From Candidatus Melainabacteria bacterium (GTDB taxonomy: Bacteria; Cyanobacteriota; Vampirovibrionia; Obscuribacterales; Obscuribacteraceae), in NCBI GenBank assembly GCA_017307165.1, contig JAFKGK010000009.1:1-64000 (forward strand): a stretch of 64,000 bases of DNA. Direction: 5' to 3'. The notes under the pieces were generated by a model. It ran no database searches. It saw only the letters and a program-made list of their open reading frames with translations, and was not told the origin of the DNA. How positions within the stretch are numbered: the first letter of the stretch is position 1; each line of letters starts with the position of its first letter. Made by a program: the position numbers and the translations under genes. Positions 1-8,802 of the stretch are shown here, in pieces.

Positions 1-191
1 ATACGCCTGACGTTCTTTGCTTTCCATATCGCACCCCGCTCTACAACGAAGAAGATGAAAACAGCCGCTTCTTCATTGCAATATAGACCTGGGCGATTTA
101 CACTAAATTATTCGCCCAATTTTGTCTCACTCATTATTGGCACAGAGGGCAATACGCCATAAATGGCGAGCTTCTTGCATTTCGGCTTAGC

Positions 192-1085
192 ATGGTGCCG
201 ATGTTTATCATGATTTTTGTTGCGGCGCTAAACGTTGAGTTTAAGGATATCACTGGGCTTCCAAAACTCTTACCTGTCATTGCTGCAACCGCATTTAGCA
301 GTTTGATTGTAAGGCTGACAATTATCTTCATATCCGCATCATTATTAAAAGATCGACTTGATTTAAACACCTTCCAAAATCTAATCGTGGGGCTTTCTCT
401 TGTCTCTGCAAGTCCTGCCGCGCCGGCTTCAACAGCCTGGACACGAAAAGCAAATGGCAACGTAACAGCCTGTCTTACAGTGTATATGCTGACTAATTTT
501 TTAAGTCCTGCGTCAACTCCTTTGCTTTTATCAACTACTAGTAACCTGATAACTGGCATATTCGGTTCCGAGTTTCACAAATTGGCATCGCATGGATCCA
601 CATACTTCATTTTGGTGAATGTTTTGCTTCCTTGCATATTTGGACTGTTTGCCAGATTTATAGTTGGAGAAAAAAGAGTGAAGGCGGCAGGTCCGAGCCT
701 GAGCTTTTTAAGCCTATTTGCGATGATGATTGCAATTTACGCAAATACCAGTACGTCGCTTCCAAGCATTATTTCTCATCCAGACTATTCATTTCTTTGC
801 CTCGCTTTGGTTTTGGTGATGATATTGTGTGCCAGCTCTTACGCAAACGCATTTATTTGTTGCAATTTTTTCAAAACCGATAAGCAAGTGCGCACAGCCT
901 TGATGTTTGCCGGTGGTATCAACACGCAGTCTTCATCGCTCATCATGGCTTGCACTTATTTGCCGACGCATCCACAAGTTGTTCTACCCTTGATAATGTG
1001 TTCTTGCATACAATATATTGCAGCGGACATAGCAGAAATATGCGTGGCCGATAGGACGACTCCGCCCCAATCGGGGTCGTCTTAG
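192..1085 (+). CDS. SBF/bile acid:Na+ symporter-like membrane protein, possibly N-truncated
   Basis: About 297 residues with eight or nine hydrophobic segments and a pattern resembling the SBF/BASS superfamily, for example MVPMFIMIFVAALNVEF near the start and GGINTQSSSLIMA near residue 245. Family members move organic anions with sodium; the substrate cannot be told here. The first ATG lies inside what looks like coding sequence: the frame stays open back to a TAG at 84-86, and its translation (..GELLAFRLS) blends into the protein, yet it offers no ATG, GTG or TTG start. The gene may therefore have lost its first membrane segment or use an unusual start. The last codons form a GC-rich palindrome (1055-1083) that may act as terminator. 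The coding call is fairly safe, the family moderate. Confidence 0.6.
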   Translation: MVPMFIMIFVAALNVEFKDITGLPKLLPVIAATAFSSLIVRLTIIFISASLLKDRLDLNTFQNLIVGLSLVSASPAAPASTAWTRKANGNVTACLTVYMLTNFLSPASTPLLLSTTSNLITGIFGSEFHKLASHGSTYFILVNVLLPCIFGLFARFIVGEKRVKAAGPSLSFLSLFAMMIAIYANTSTSLPSIISHPDYSFLCLALVLVMILCASSYANAFICCNFFKTDKQVRTALMFAGGINTQSSSLIMACTYLPTHPQVVLPLIMCSCIQYIAADIAEICVADRTTPPQSGSS

Positions 1086-1148
1086 CTCTTAAAGCTTCTA
1101 CGCGTGATTATAGTAAATTTCATCAATTTCCACTGTTTCAACATTTGC

Positions 1149-1154
1149 TATAAT
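1149..1154 (+). promoter_or_regulatory. -10 box of the AbiEi-like antitoxin gene
   Basis: A perfect TATAAT lies 21 nt before the ATG at 1176 and is followed by the SD AGGGAG (1161-1166). The -35 region (TTTCCA, 16 nt upstream) is poor. The position is right for the antitoxin gene; no repressor palindrome is obvious. Confidence 0.5.
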
Positions 1155-1175
1155 AATCATAGGGAGTGAAACAGC

Positions 1176-2318
1176 ATGGCCGCCAATATCGAGCGAAAAC
1201 CACATCTAAGAGAACAGGAGATTGTATACCAGGTTGAGCTGGAGCTTAAAGAGCTTCTCTCATCAGTACCTTTCGTTAGTGAGTTTTCTGCCGAGTTTAA
1301 TGACGGTTATGGTCCCGATGTCGGTTACGATTTACTGCTAAAAACTGCCGCCAATTCAAAGCCGTATTGTCTGGTCATAGAAGTAAAGTCCATCGGACAG
1401 CCTCGCAACGCTCGCATGGCTGCTGCACAACTGCAGCGAATGATACGCAATTTTATAGCGCACAGGACTGATTTCAAAAAAGTCTATGGCATATTTGCCG
1501 CACCTTTTGTCAGTGAGAATGCTCGCAAAATATGCAAGGAAGAAGGCATTGGATATATTGATTTAACCGGCAATTGTCTAATTTCATTCGACAATATTTA
1601 TATAGAGCGTTTTGGCTTTCAAAAAGATGCAGAAAAGCGAGAGCTACGATCAGTCTTTAATGATAAAGCAAGTCGTATTGTTCGTCGTCTACTGTCTGAT
1701 CCATTTCGTCCGTGGACTGTTCAAGAACTAGCAAAGAGGTCACACGTAAGTATTGGTCTGGCTTCTCAGGTAAAGACGAAATTATTCGATAGCGAGATTC
1801 TAGAAAGACGCGATGAGATGCTTGTGGTGGCAAAGCCTGAACAATTACTCAAGGACTGGGCAGACAGCTATAGATTGAAATTTAAAAAGCATATTGCAGT
1901 GGAGTTTTACAGTCCAAAAAAATTGCAAGATATCGAAACAGAGATTATTGAGTATTTTAAATCTAACCAAACCAAATACGCCTTCACACTTGCTACTGCT
2001 GCAAAAGCGTCTGGTACTCAGTATGTTAGCCAGGTCAATAGAATTCATGCATACGTTGAGGGAAATGCTAATCAAATTGGCAAAGAGCTTGGATTAAAAG
2101 AAGTAGATTCCGGTGGAAACGTAGTATTGATGCAGCCTTTCGACACAGATATCTTGTACTTGAGCCAAGGGGCTGGCTTAAGCATTGTAAGCGACATTCA
2201 ACTGTACTTAGATTTTTCAGCACAGAAGGGGCGAATCCAGGAGACTGCGGACATAATTTTTGATACCAAGATATTGCCACAATGGGAAGATTTGAGAAGT
2301 GCCGGACAATCAGTCTAA
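1176..2318 (+). CDS. Type IV toxin-antitoxin AbiEi-like antitoxin with PD-(D/E)XK-like N-domain
   Basis: 380 residues. The N-terminal half carries the pattern PDVGYD (residues 47-52) followed by the strand LVIEVKS (66-72), so D52, E69 and K71 fit a PD-(D/E)XK nuclease-like core. Residues 165-225 (RIVRRLL..., WTVQELAKRSHVS) look like a winged helix, and the rest resembles the AbiEi antitoxin family, which represses its own operon and counters an AbiEii nucleotidyltransferase. The start is fixed by TATAAT and AGGGAG upstream. The expected toxin gene follows with a 20-nt overlap but is wrecked (2299-2659), which supports the assignment. Whether the nuclease-like motif is active cannot be seen. 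Antitoxin role: family knowledge plus context. Confidence 0.7.
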   Translation: MAANIERKPHLREQEIVYQVELELKELLSSVPFVSEFSAEFNDGYGPDVGYDLLLKTAANSKPYCLVIEVKSIGQPRNARMAAAQLQRMIRNFIAHRTDFKKVYGIFAAPFVSENARKICKEEGIGYIDLTGNCLISFDNIYIERFGFQKDAEKRELRSVFNDKASRIVRRLLSDPFRPWTVQELAKRSHVSIGLASQVKTKLFDSEILERRDEMLVVAKPEQLLKDWADSYRLKFKKHIAVEFYSPKKLQDIETEIIEYFKSNQTKYAFTLATAAKASGTQYVSQVNRIHAYVEGNANQIGKELGLKEVDSGGNVVLMQPFDTDILYLSQGAGLSIVSDIQLYLDFSAQKGRIQETADIIFDTKILPQWEDLRSAGQSV

Positions 2319-2659
2319 GTTAGACGACTACTCGGCGGACCAGTTCACAGCATGCAAATCGGTAATGCTAGAGCTGTCGCGCGTGCTTGGAAATTATTGG
2401 AACGATATTGTTTTAGTCGGCGGCTGGGTGCCTACGTTATGAATTAAAACCGGATATCAGACATGGCTCAGTGACAGAGGCGATCGCAACAATGCGCCAG
2501 CATTTCAAGTCCCTGGATCATGTTGGACCAATGGACGTGACTAAATTTCTCGAAATCGACGAAGACGAAGAAGCAGCCGCAGTAATGCGCCAAGATGTCT
2601 ATCAAACAATATTGGCTTTTCTCGAAGGCGTCGACGCCATGCTGGTAGAGCCAGCTTAG
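2299..2659 (+). pseudogene. Remnant of AbiEii-type nucleotidyltransferase toxin
   Basis: A GTG at 2299 opens a frame that overlaps the antitoxin end by 20 nt and reads ...LELSRVLGNYWNDIVLVGG WVPTL before a TGA at 2440-2442. This is the typical N-terminus of AbiEii/AbiGii toxins, ending at the GGW segment just before the catalytic acidic motif. Shifted one frame, 2438-2659 reads YELKPDIRHGS...TEAIATMRQHF...VYQTILAFLE, which resembles the C-terminal helical end of the same family. The middle, with the nucleotidyltransferase catalytic residues, is missing, so an internal deletion with frame change near 2432-2440 explains the locus. The antitoxin upstream remains intact. The C-terminal piece is the less certain half. 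Confidence 0.65.
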
Positions 2660-2802
2660 ACGCCGCCATTGCCAAACCAATGTTTTGCTGTCAGCCCCAG
2701 GTTTGGCTCACTTGCCGTGACCGGTTATACTGTGCCCCGTGCTGGCGCTCACTGAGCGAGCGCTGCGCCAGCGCGCGATCGTAACAAAGGAGCCTTTACC
2801 AG

Positions 2803-3807
2803 ATGACAGTCAAAGCCTATGCGGCCAAGAGCAAGAGCGGTTTGCTCGAGCCTTTCGAGTACCAAGCCAAGGAGCTGGGTGCGGATCAGATCAATATCGA
2901 GATTTCGCATTGCGGCATCTGCCACAGCGATATCCACTTGTTGGATGATGCGCTGGGGATTACCAAATATCCCTATGTGCCTGGTCATGAGATCATCGGC
3001 AAGATCGTCGCAGCTGGCGATAGCGTCAAGCACCTCAAAGTAGGCGATCGCGTGGGCGTGGGCTGGCAATCGGGCAGCTGCCACCATTGCGAGTTTTGCG
3101 TGACTGGCAACGAAAACGTCTGCTCAGGCATGGAGTCCACCTGCGTCACTCAATACGGTGGCTATGCTTCGCATTTTCAGTGTGATGCAAGCTTTGCGGT
3201 CAAGATCCCCGATGGGCTGGATTCGGCTGATGCTGCGCCTCTTATGTGTGGTGGCGTCACGGTGTATCAGCCGATGCGTTATTACAATCTTACTCCCAAT
3301 CAAAAAGTGGCTGTCGTGGGTATTGGCGGTCTTGGCCATCTGGCGGTCAAATACGCTGCTGCATTTGGTTGCGAAGTCACTGCCATTTCCACCTCTGCCA
3401 ACAAAAAGGCCGAGGCTCTAGAGTGGGGCGCAGAGCATTTTGTTGACTCCAGTGCAAAAGGCACGATGGCCAAATTGGCCAACACCTATGATGTGATCCT
3501 CAATACGGTGTCGGCGGATCTACATTGGGATGAGTATATGAAGGCCGTCAAGCCCCTCGGCAAGCTGATCATGATCGGCCTGGGCACAGCGGACGTGACC
3601 GTATCGGCACCACCTCTGGTACTGGGACAAAGGATCGTTGGCGGTAGCTGGATTGGCAGTCCATCGATGATTGAGGAAATGCTGGAGTTTTCGGCGCGTA
3701 AGAAAATTGCTCCAAAAATCGAAAAATTTGAGATGGCCAAAGTCAATGAAGGCATCAAAGCGGTGCGCGAAAACAAGGTGCGTTATCGTGCGGTACTAGT
3801 CAACTAG
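2803..3807 (+). CDS. Zinc-dependent alcohol/aldehyde dehydrogenase (MDR superfamily, YahK/CAD type)
   Basis: 334 residues, normal length for the family. Catalytic zinc ligands C37 and H62-E63 (GHE) are present, the structural zinc loop reads CHHCEFCVTGNENVC, and the Rossmann motif GIGGLGH binds NADP(H). Proteins of this subfamily reduce aldehydes with NADPH in the cytoplasm or oxidise primary alcohols. The ATG at 2803 follows an AAGGAG SD (2787-2792). It is monocistronic: the remains of the toxin lie upstream and a hairpin terminator follows at 3874-3911. Substrate specificity is not visible. Confidence 0.92.
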   Translation: MTVKAYAAKSKSGLLEPFEYQAKELGADQINIEISHCGICHSDIHLLDDALGITKYPYVPGHEIIGKIVAAGDSVKHLKVGDRVGVGWQSGSCHHCEFCVTGNENVCSGMESTCVTQYGGYASHFQCDASFAVKIPDGLDSADAAPLMCGGVTVYQPMRYYNLTPNQKVAVVGIGGLGHLAVKYAAAFGCEVTAISTSANKKAEALEWGAEHFVDSSAKGTMAKLANTYDVILNTVSADLHWDEYMKAVKPLGKLIMIGLGTADVTVSAPPLVLGQRIVGGSWIGSPSMIEEMLEFSARKKIAPKIEKFEMAKVNEGIKAVRENKVRYRAVLVN

Positions 3808-3873
3808 ATAGGACTGCTACGAGGCGCTAGCGCACTTGCGCGATATTTGCAGTGACTGCGCCCCCTGACAATG

Positions 3874-3911
3874 GAGCCGGAAAGCGATTGTTTTCGATCG
3901 CCTTCCGGCTC
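3874..3911 (+). terminator. Hairpin terminator after the alcohol dehydrogenase
   Basis: A 15-nt stem GAGCCGGAAAGCGAT pairs with ATCGCCTTCCGGCTC with one mismatch and an 8-nt loop. The tail TTGCTT is only moderately U-rich. It lies 66 nt after the stop. Confidence 0.6.
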
Positions 3912-4088
3912 TTGCTTATGCGTCTCTAATCGTGCCTGGTAAAAACCTGGTGAAAAGGCGAGTTTTTACCTAATAGGATTGATGCATCTATTGCTCAATT
4001 AATCAGACGGATCTTACAACAGGATCATAATTTTCTTTCCATCCCCCGCTTCATCCCGTTGTCCCAAACAAAATCGAGGACAAATATC

Positions 4089-4685
4089 ATGGACCGGTCT
4101 CTTTTAGAAGCCAGATTTGGCAAAAAATTTGTGGCGCTCATTGATGATTCGCCACTCTTGCAGCGTGACTTGCGCGCGCTAGCACGTCTCAAATGTCGCG
4201 TCAGGCGCTGGAATGGCAAACATGCGGCTTACTCAAAAACCGACATCAATGATCGGCGCAATGCGCTGATAGTGATCGGGTCAAAGGGTACGCCGCTGGA
4301 TAAAGTCTTGCAGTTTGCGCATGAGGCGTATCATGTCTTAAAAGGTTTTACGCCTAGTTATCCAGATCCAAAGATGATGTCCAGAGCGCAGTATCTTGCC
4401 TCCAGCATCGCCGAAGAAACCCGCGCCGTCATGCACGAAGCGCGCGTGGCCGAGGAGTTGTACGACAAGGGATATCTTGTGCCGGCGCGGCACCTGCGTA
4501 CCCTTGTCGAACTGCATCGAGGTGGATACAGTGCGATCAAAGCTGAGGTGGAGTCATCGATGGCTTCGATCAGCAATGAGAGTTATCGCGATACGTATGG
4601 TCGGTACTACGATCAGCATGTGGCGGCGCTAGAGCGCAAGCGCCTGCATAGGCTGGAGGCGCGTAAAGTAGTTTGTAGTGCGTAG
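4089..4685 (+). CDS. Putative HEXXH metallopeptidase-like protein
   Basis: 198 residues from the ATG at 4089, which has GAGGA at 4076-4080; a TTG at 4059 in the same frame has no SD. The motif H78-E79-A-Y-H82 (FAHEAYHVLKG) is a zinc-binding HEXXH, and the helix after it contains EETRAVMHEARVAEEL, whose glutamates could give the third ligand. No signal peptide or membrane segment, so probably cytoplasmic. It resembles small putative metallopeptidases of unknown substrate (DUF6782-like; assignment tentative). An unusually repetitive GTGCGTAG-rich stretch follows the stop. Confidence 0.65.
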   Translation: MDRSLLEARFGKKFVALIDDSPLLQRDLRALARLKCRVRRWNGKHAAYSKTDINDRRNALIVIGSKGTPLDKVLQFAHEAYHVLKGFTPSYPDPKMMSRAQYLASSIAEETRAVMHEARVAEELYDKGYLVPARHLRTLVELHRGGYSAIKAEVESSMASISNESYRDTYGRYYDQHVAALERKRLHRLEARKVVCSA

Positions 4686-4724
4686 CGCGTAGTGCGTGGC
4701 GTGGTGCGTGCGTACTGTGCGTGG
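4674..4724. repeat. Degenerate GTGCGTAG/GTGCGTGG simple repeat
   Basis: About six imperfect copies of the octamer GTGCGTAG or GTGCGTGG follow the end of the HEXXH gene and include its stop codon region. Slippage-prone simple sequence; no function seen. Confidence 0.5.
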
Positions 4725-4738
4725 GGCAGGGCTGAGAG

Positions 4739-4972
4739 ATGATGGGTTTAAAGCCCGGAAATGCTCTCTGGCTCTGCTTTTACCTTGTTGTTACTATACA
4801 CGACAATACAACAAAGCCTTATGATTTTTTTGAAAAATTGCGAGATCTTGTCCAGAAAATTTTGGAGACGCATAGACTCTTGCACGGAAAGCAATTAGCT
4901 AAGCAATCTGACGTAAAGCACCATCCCCGAAGCCCTTTACTCAAGCCGCGCGGCGGCAATCAACAAGGATAA
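4739..4972 (+). CDS. Doubtful small ORF, hypothetical
   Basis: A possible 77-residue protein with one hydrophobic stretch near the N-terminus and a basic C-terminus. There is no convincing SD before the ATG (GAGAGATG ATG) and no family resemblance. It ends 5 nt before the better supported gene at 4978, so it could be its leader or simply non-coding. Confidence 0.2.
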   Translation: MMGLKPGNALWLCFYLVVTIHDNTTKPYDFFEKLRDLVQKILETHRLLHGKQLAKQSDVKHHPRSPLLKPRGGNQQG

Positions 4973-4977
4973 ACACA

Positions 4978-5451
4978 ATGTCTTCCAACAAATTTTTCCA
5001 AGAGCTCGACAAAACCGAAAAGATCGACAATGCCGAAGAAAAAGACAAAAAATATGGCAATCAGCATATCGACACTGACAAAGTGATGGAGTTTATCTGC
5101 AAGCCAGTACCCAAGCTGTTGGACAAAGACATTTTAGACAAAGGTTTCATTAAAGACGAATCGGCGAACGATAAAATGGATAAAAGAATCGAAAAATATG
5201 ATGGAGACGACCGTGTCTACAGCAAAAACAAAAATGGGGGCAGCGACGGCTCTAGCCATGGGGAGCAAGGAGACCGCAAACGTCCGCCAATCGAGGAGCG
5301 CTGGCCTGGTCACGAGCGCAAAGTAGAGCACGACAACAATCGCGCTGGTGGCGCCCGCAGTGCCGGCGGAGCCCACGGCAAAGAGTTTTTGGATTTTAAC
5401 ACTCCTCTCAATGTGAAAGGGTTTGATGCTGTGGGAGCTGCAGGGCATTAA
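4978..5451 (+). CDS. Hydrophilic hypothetical protein
   Basis: 157 residues, extremely charged (Lys, Asp, Glu, Asn, Gly) with no signal peptide or membrane helix, probably disordered from residue 55 to 135. The first part contains a repeated DK(D/G)xxDK theme (LDKDILDKGF). The ATG follows AAGGAT (4967-4972) with good spacing. No known family recognised. The gene is followed within 25 nt by a palindromic repeat (5474-5605) whose hairpin and T-run would terminate it. Confidence 0.6.
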   Translation: MSSNKFFQELDKTEKIDNAEEKDKKYGNQHIDTDKVMEFICKPVPKLLDKDILDKGFIKDESANDKMDKRIEKYDGDDRVYSKNKNGGSDGSSHGEQGDRKRPPIEERWPGHERKVEHDNNRAGGARSAGGAHGKEFLDFNTPLNVKGFDAVGAAGH

Positions 5452-5473
5452 ATAAGCCCGGGAGGCGGAGACC

Positions 5474-5605
5474 ATCTCATTTTTGAAAATGCATTACTGA
5501 ACAAAAAATTGGAGACAACAGTGGACTTGAAGTGACTAACATGTCGCCACTAGTCCACTAATGTCACCGTTTTTTTGGTTAATTGGGGCCGGCTGAAAAT
5601 GAGAT
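5474..5605. repeat. Palindromic intergenic repeat, copy 1 (convergent gap, doubles as terminator)
   Basis: Bounded by the inverted repeat ATCTCATTTT (5474-5483) and AAAATGAGAT (5596-5605). Inside, AGTGGACT pairs with AGTCCACT and GTGAC with GTCAC, followed by CCG and a seven-T run (5570-5576). It lies between the convergent genes ending at 5451 (+) and 5676 (-). The core TCGCCA...TGTCACCG matches the second copy at 27315-27480 in 19 of 26 positions. Confidence 0.55.
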
Positions 5606-5675
5606 ACCTAGCGGCGCAAACCGCATCGGCTGAAGCTTGAAGAAGTATGAGAAATGTGACGATGAGCTCTTTGCG

Positions 5676-7421
5676 CTACGGCGTCACCCCTTTAGAAAGC
5701 GCACCAACCGAAATAACCCCAATATCTCTCACCAATTGCGCCTGCGCCACATTAAAGTCCACCATTGCTCGCGCCTTGTTTATATAAGCCTGCGTGCGAT
5801 CCCGCTGGGCGTTCAACACATCGATATTGAGACCAATGCCTGCCTGCATCCGCTTAGTCGCAATCCGCAGCTCTTCCTCAGCCGCTGCAATCTGCGCACT
5901 AGCATGATCGATCCGCTTATCCGCCGCCAGGCTCTGATCAAAAGTCGTCCGCACCTGTTCAAAGACATTTTTAAACTCAGTTTTGGCCCTCACGGCCGCC
6001 TCTCTCGCCTGCCACTTTGCCTGCGCGATATTTGCCGCATCTTGCAGACCCAATTTGCCCAGCTGCCAGTTGATCTGCAAGGCAATGTTGTACAGTGCAT
6101 CAAGCCCCGAGCCATTAGCCCCAATACCGTAGATATTGCCATTTACATTGACCTGCGGATGCAATGGCGCTTGTGCCACCACGATCGCCCGACGCGCGGC
6201 CAACCGCAATTCTTCGTACTGCCGCAACTCAGGCCGATTATCCAGAGCCACACGCAATAAAGACTCAATCGGCGTCCTGCGAGGGATCAACCGCCTCCTC
6301 TTTAGCTCGGTCTCAGCCGAGACCAGATCCTGAGCCAGGCTCGAATTGATCAGACTCGCCAATTTTAGCGCCGACTGCCGCCTCGTCGACTGCTGATCCA
6401 CAAGATTTTGTTGATCGCTCGCCAACTGTGCCTGCGACTGCAATACATCAAGACCCGTGGCAGTCCCTGCTCTCTCTTGAGCCTGGTTGAGCCTTACCTG
6501 CTCCTCAGAGATCTCGACCGCGCGCGTCCTGATCTCCAGCAAAGCCTCATTGTACAAAAGATCGTAATATCGTTTGGAAGTATCCAGCAAAACATCATTG
6601 ATCGAACTCTTGAGAGCAGCCTTATCAGCGCGATAACGATGCTTTTCGCGCAAGGTCCCAAATACGACGCTCCCACCTTGATAAACACTCTGCCTAAAAC
6701 CAGTGTTTAAAACCTGCACCGTATGCGGTAGCTTAAATGCCCCAGTATTTCCGCCCACCAGAGCGCCAGGCAAACGCCCCGTTATACCAAACAACTGATA
6801 ACCACTATTGATATCCGGCAAAAATCGTGATGCTTGCGACAGCACCGCATACTGTTGAGCCTTGAGTGTGGCAAAGTTGGCCTCGATCTCCAGATTGTTG
6901 CTCATTGCCTGATCGAGAGCATCAGTCAGATTGATCTTTTCGACCAGATTGGCATCCAGGGTGAAAGGATTGAGGTTTTGCTGCACTGAGATCAACGCCG
7001 ACAGAGGCGGCCGTTTGATGGGCACAGGAGTATGGTCAACAGCAGAAGCCTGCTCACCGGATGCGGTGCCCTCATTATTAGGCTGATCCAGCTGGATGCG
7101 CTCGAGCGGTATCTCAGCCTTTTCCACGGGATGTGATCCAAGCGCCTTTGGCGTTTGTGACGACTCGAATTGTTTGACATACACCGCTGGGTGCTTGTCC
7201 TGCATCGACGGCAGGTGAGTGCGCAAGGGCTTGGCCGACTCTGTGGTCGCATCGCCATTGATCTTGGCCTGGCTGTTTTTGCCTGTATCGACGCTTTGCA
7301 CAGCGGCCCGCGCCACTACAGGCGACACCAGGCCGGCCACGAGAGGCAAAACGCCGCTCATCACCCCGACCACCACCGAACGCCGCACACTGCGGTCATT
7401 TTTAACATAAACTGACATCAT
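5676..7421 (-). CDS. TolC-family outer-membrane efflux channel
   Basis: 581 residues, starting MMSVYVKNDRS with a basic N-region and a hydrophobic core ending VVARAA, a signal peptide. The region to about residue 165 is a proline-rich extension not usual in TolC. The rest shows two OEP domains of long helices, e.g. LTDALDQAMSNNLEIEANFA near 180 and ESLLRVALDNRPELRQYEEL near 400. TolC proteins form a trimeric channel through the outer membrane that docks on an HlyD-type adaptor. It is the last gene of the operon tetR-transporter-adaptor-tolC; the adaptor ends 24 nt upstream. Its presence supports a diderm envelope. Confidence 0.9.
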   Translation of the reverse strand: MMSVYVKNDRSVRRSVVVGVMSGVLPLVAGLVSPVVARAAVQSVDTGKNSQAKINGDATTESAKPLRTHLPSMQDKHPAVYVKQFESSQTPKALGSHPVEKAEIPLERIQLDQPNNEGTASGEQASAVDHTPVPIKRPPLSALISVQQNLNPFTLDANLVEKINLTDALDQAMSNNLEIEANFATLKAQQYAVLSQASRFLPDINSGYQLFGITGRLPGALVGGNTGAFKLPHTVQVLNTGFRQSVYQGGSVVFGTLREKHRYRADKAALKSSINDVLLDTSKRYYDLLYNEALLEIRTRAVEISEEQVRLNQAQERAGTATGLDVLQSQAQLASDQQNLVDQQSTRRQSALKLASLINSSLAQDLVSAETELKRRRLIPRRTPIESLLRVALDNRPELRQYEELRLAARRAIVVAQAPLHPQVNVNGNIYGIGANGSGLDALYNIALQINWQLGKLGLQDAANIAQAKWQAREAAVRAKTEFKNVFEQVRTTFDQSLAADKRIDHASAQIAAAEEELRIATKRMQAGIGLNIDVLNAQRDRTQAYINKARAMVDFNVAQAQLVRDIGVISVGALSKGVTP

Positions 7422-7445
7422 GGACTACCTGATATTTCTCTCTGT

Positions 7446-8759
7446 CTATTTGCCTACATGCACCTCTGCCACCACGGACATACCGGGCGTCAGGAGGTCC
7501 TCGTAGCCTTTGAGGCTCTCTCTGTCAAACACGATCTTGACAGAGATGCGCTGCACAACCTTTGTAAAATTGCCGGTCGCATTGTCCGGCGGCAAGAGCG
7601 CAAACTGCGCACCAGAAGCCGGTGAAATCGAGTCTACACGGGCCTTAAAGACCTTGTTCGGAAAAGCATCTATTTTGACCTCGACCTCCTGGCCTACGCG
7701 CATCTTGGTCAATTGAGTCTCTTTAAAATTGGCCACGACCCATTTTTCGTCAGACACGATCGAGAGCATAGCTTGACCGCGTTCGACATGCTGGCCTACT
7801 TCGACGGTCTTGGCGCCTACCTTTCCAGACACCGGCGCCACGACATCCGTATACGATAGTTGTGTCTTGGCATTGTCATACTGGGCTTCTGCCTGCTTGG
7901 CCATGGCCTGCTGGCGCTCGTAGGTGCGCTTGGATGCCTCGGCATCGGCCTGCGCTGCATCAGCGGTCTGGGTAGCGGCTTGCGCCTTGATCACGTTGGC
8001 GCGCGCATCCTCCAGCGACTGCTGAGCTTGCTGCACTCGCGATTGCGCTTGCCTGTAGCCCTCGCGCGCCGACTCCAGATAAGCCTCGGCCACATCCTTG
8101 TCCTGACGCGCCTTGTCAAAGGCCTGCTTGGTCACGGCTCGGTCCTCGACCAGGCTCTGATAGCGGTCAAAGTCGCTCTTGGCGCGCGTCAACTCTGCCT
8201 CACGTTGCTTGATCTGCGCTAACTGCATCTTGACTCCCGTCTTGCTCTCGGCCAGTGCGGCTTCCGCGCGATCTACATTGGCACGAGCACTGACGATGGC
8301 CGATTGGGCCTCAAGCTTGCCGGCAGCAGCCTTGCTAAAAGACGACTGAATATTGGTCTTGGCCTCATTGGCCTGCCAATTGGCGCTTTCGGCTGCGGCA
8401 TGAAAAGAGTCAAGCGAAATTTTAAAATCCTTGGGGTCGATGCGCACCAGTGTCTGACCGGCCTTGACGTGCTGGTTGTCGGCTACGTCCACTGAGATAA
8501 CGGTGCCGGAGATGCGTGCGCTAAGCTGGTGTAGATGCCCTTCGATAAAGGCATCGTCGGTCTCCTGGTACTCGCTGGCATGCTGCCACCACATGTAGCC
8601 GCCCACGCCAGCGCCCACGACAGCAGTCGCGACAAGGGCCTGCACAAAGAGATTAGGCCGCTTTTTAGCCGGCTTGGCGTTAAATTCTTCAGCGCGGGCA
8701 GCAGCTGCACTGGCCGAGTTGGGGGATTCTGATTGTGTCATTTCTTTGGTGCTGTCCAT
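7446..8759 (-). CDS. HlyD/EmrA-type membrane fusion adaptor
   Basis: 437 residues: a cytoplasmic N-tail, one membrane helix (LFVQALVATAVVGAGVGGYM, residues 37-56), a lipoyl half-motif ISVDVADNQHVKAGQTLVRID near 90-110, a long coiled-coil hairpin (residues 120-290), the second lipoyl half near VVAPVSGKVG, and a beta-barrel region with SPASGAQFALLPPDNATGNF, typical of EmrA. The coiled coil is longer than in E. coli EmrA. It bridges the inner-membrane transporter and the TolC channel encoded on either side. The upstream transporter gene ends 43 nt before the ATG, consistent with one transcript. Confidence 0.92.
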   Translation of the reverse strand: MDSTKEMTQSESPNSASAAAARAEEFNAKPAKKRPNLFVQALVATAVVGAGVGGYMWWQHASEYQETDDAFIEGHLHQLSARISGTVISVDVADNQHVKAGQTLVRIDPKDFKISLDSFHAAAESANWQANEAKTNIQSSFSKAAAGKLEAQSAIVSARANVDRAEAALAESKTGVKMQLAQIKQREAELTRAKSDFDRYQSLVEDRAVTKQAFDKARQDKDVAEAYLESAREGYRQAQSRVQQAQQSLEDARANVIKAQAATQTADAAQADAEASKRTYERQQAMAKQAEAQYDNAKTQLSYTDVVAPVSGKVGAKTVEVGQHVERGQAMLSIVSDEKWVVANFKETQLTKMRVGQEVEVKIDAFPNKVFKARVDSISPASGAQFALLPPDNATGNFTKVVQRISVKIVFDRESLKGYEDLLTPGMSVVAEVHVGK

Positions 8760-8802
8760 GATTTGTGACCCGTTGCTAGTAACCCTTAGTGATTGCGTTG
8801 CA

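Noticed and set aside
3..86. Possible C-terminal tail of a gene entering from the left edge (..FPYRTPLYNEEDENSRFFIAI)
   Set aside because: It looks protein-like and ends at TAG 84-86, but 28 codons without homology are too little to call a gene.
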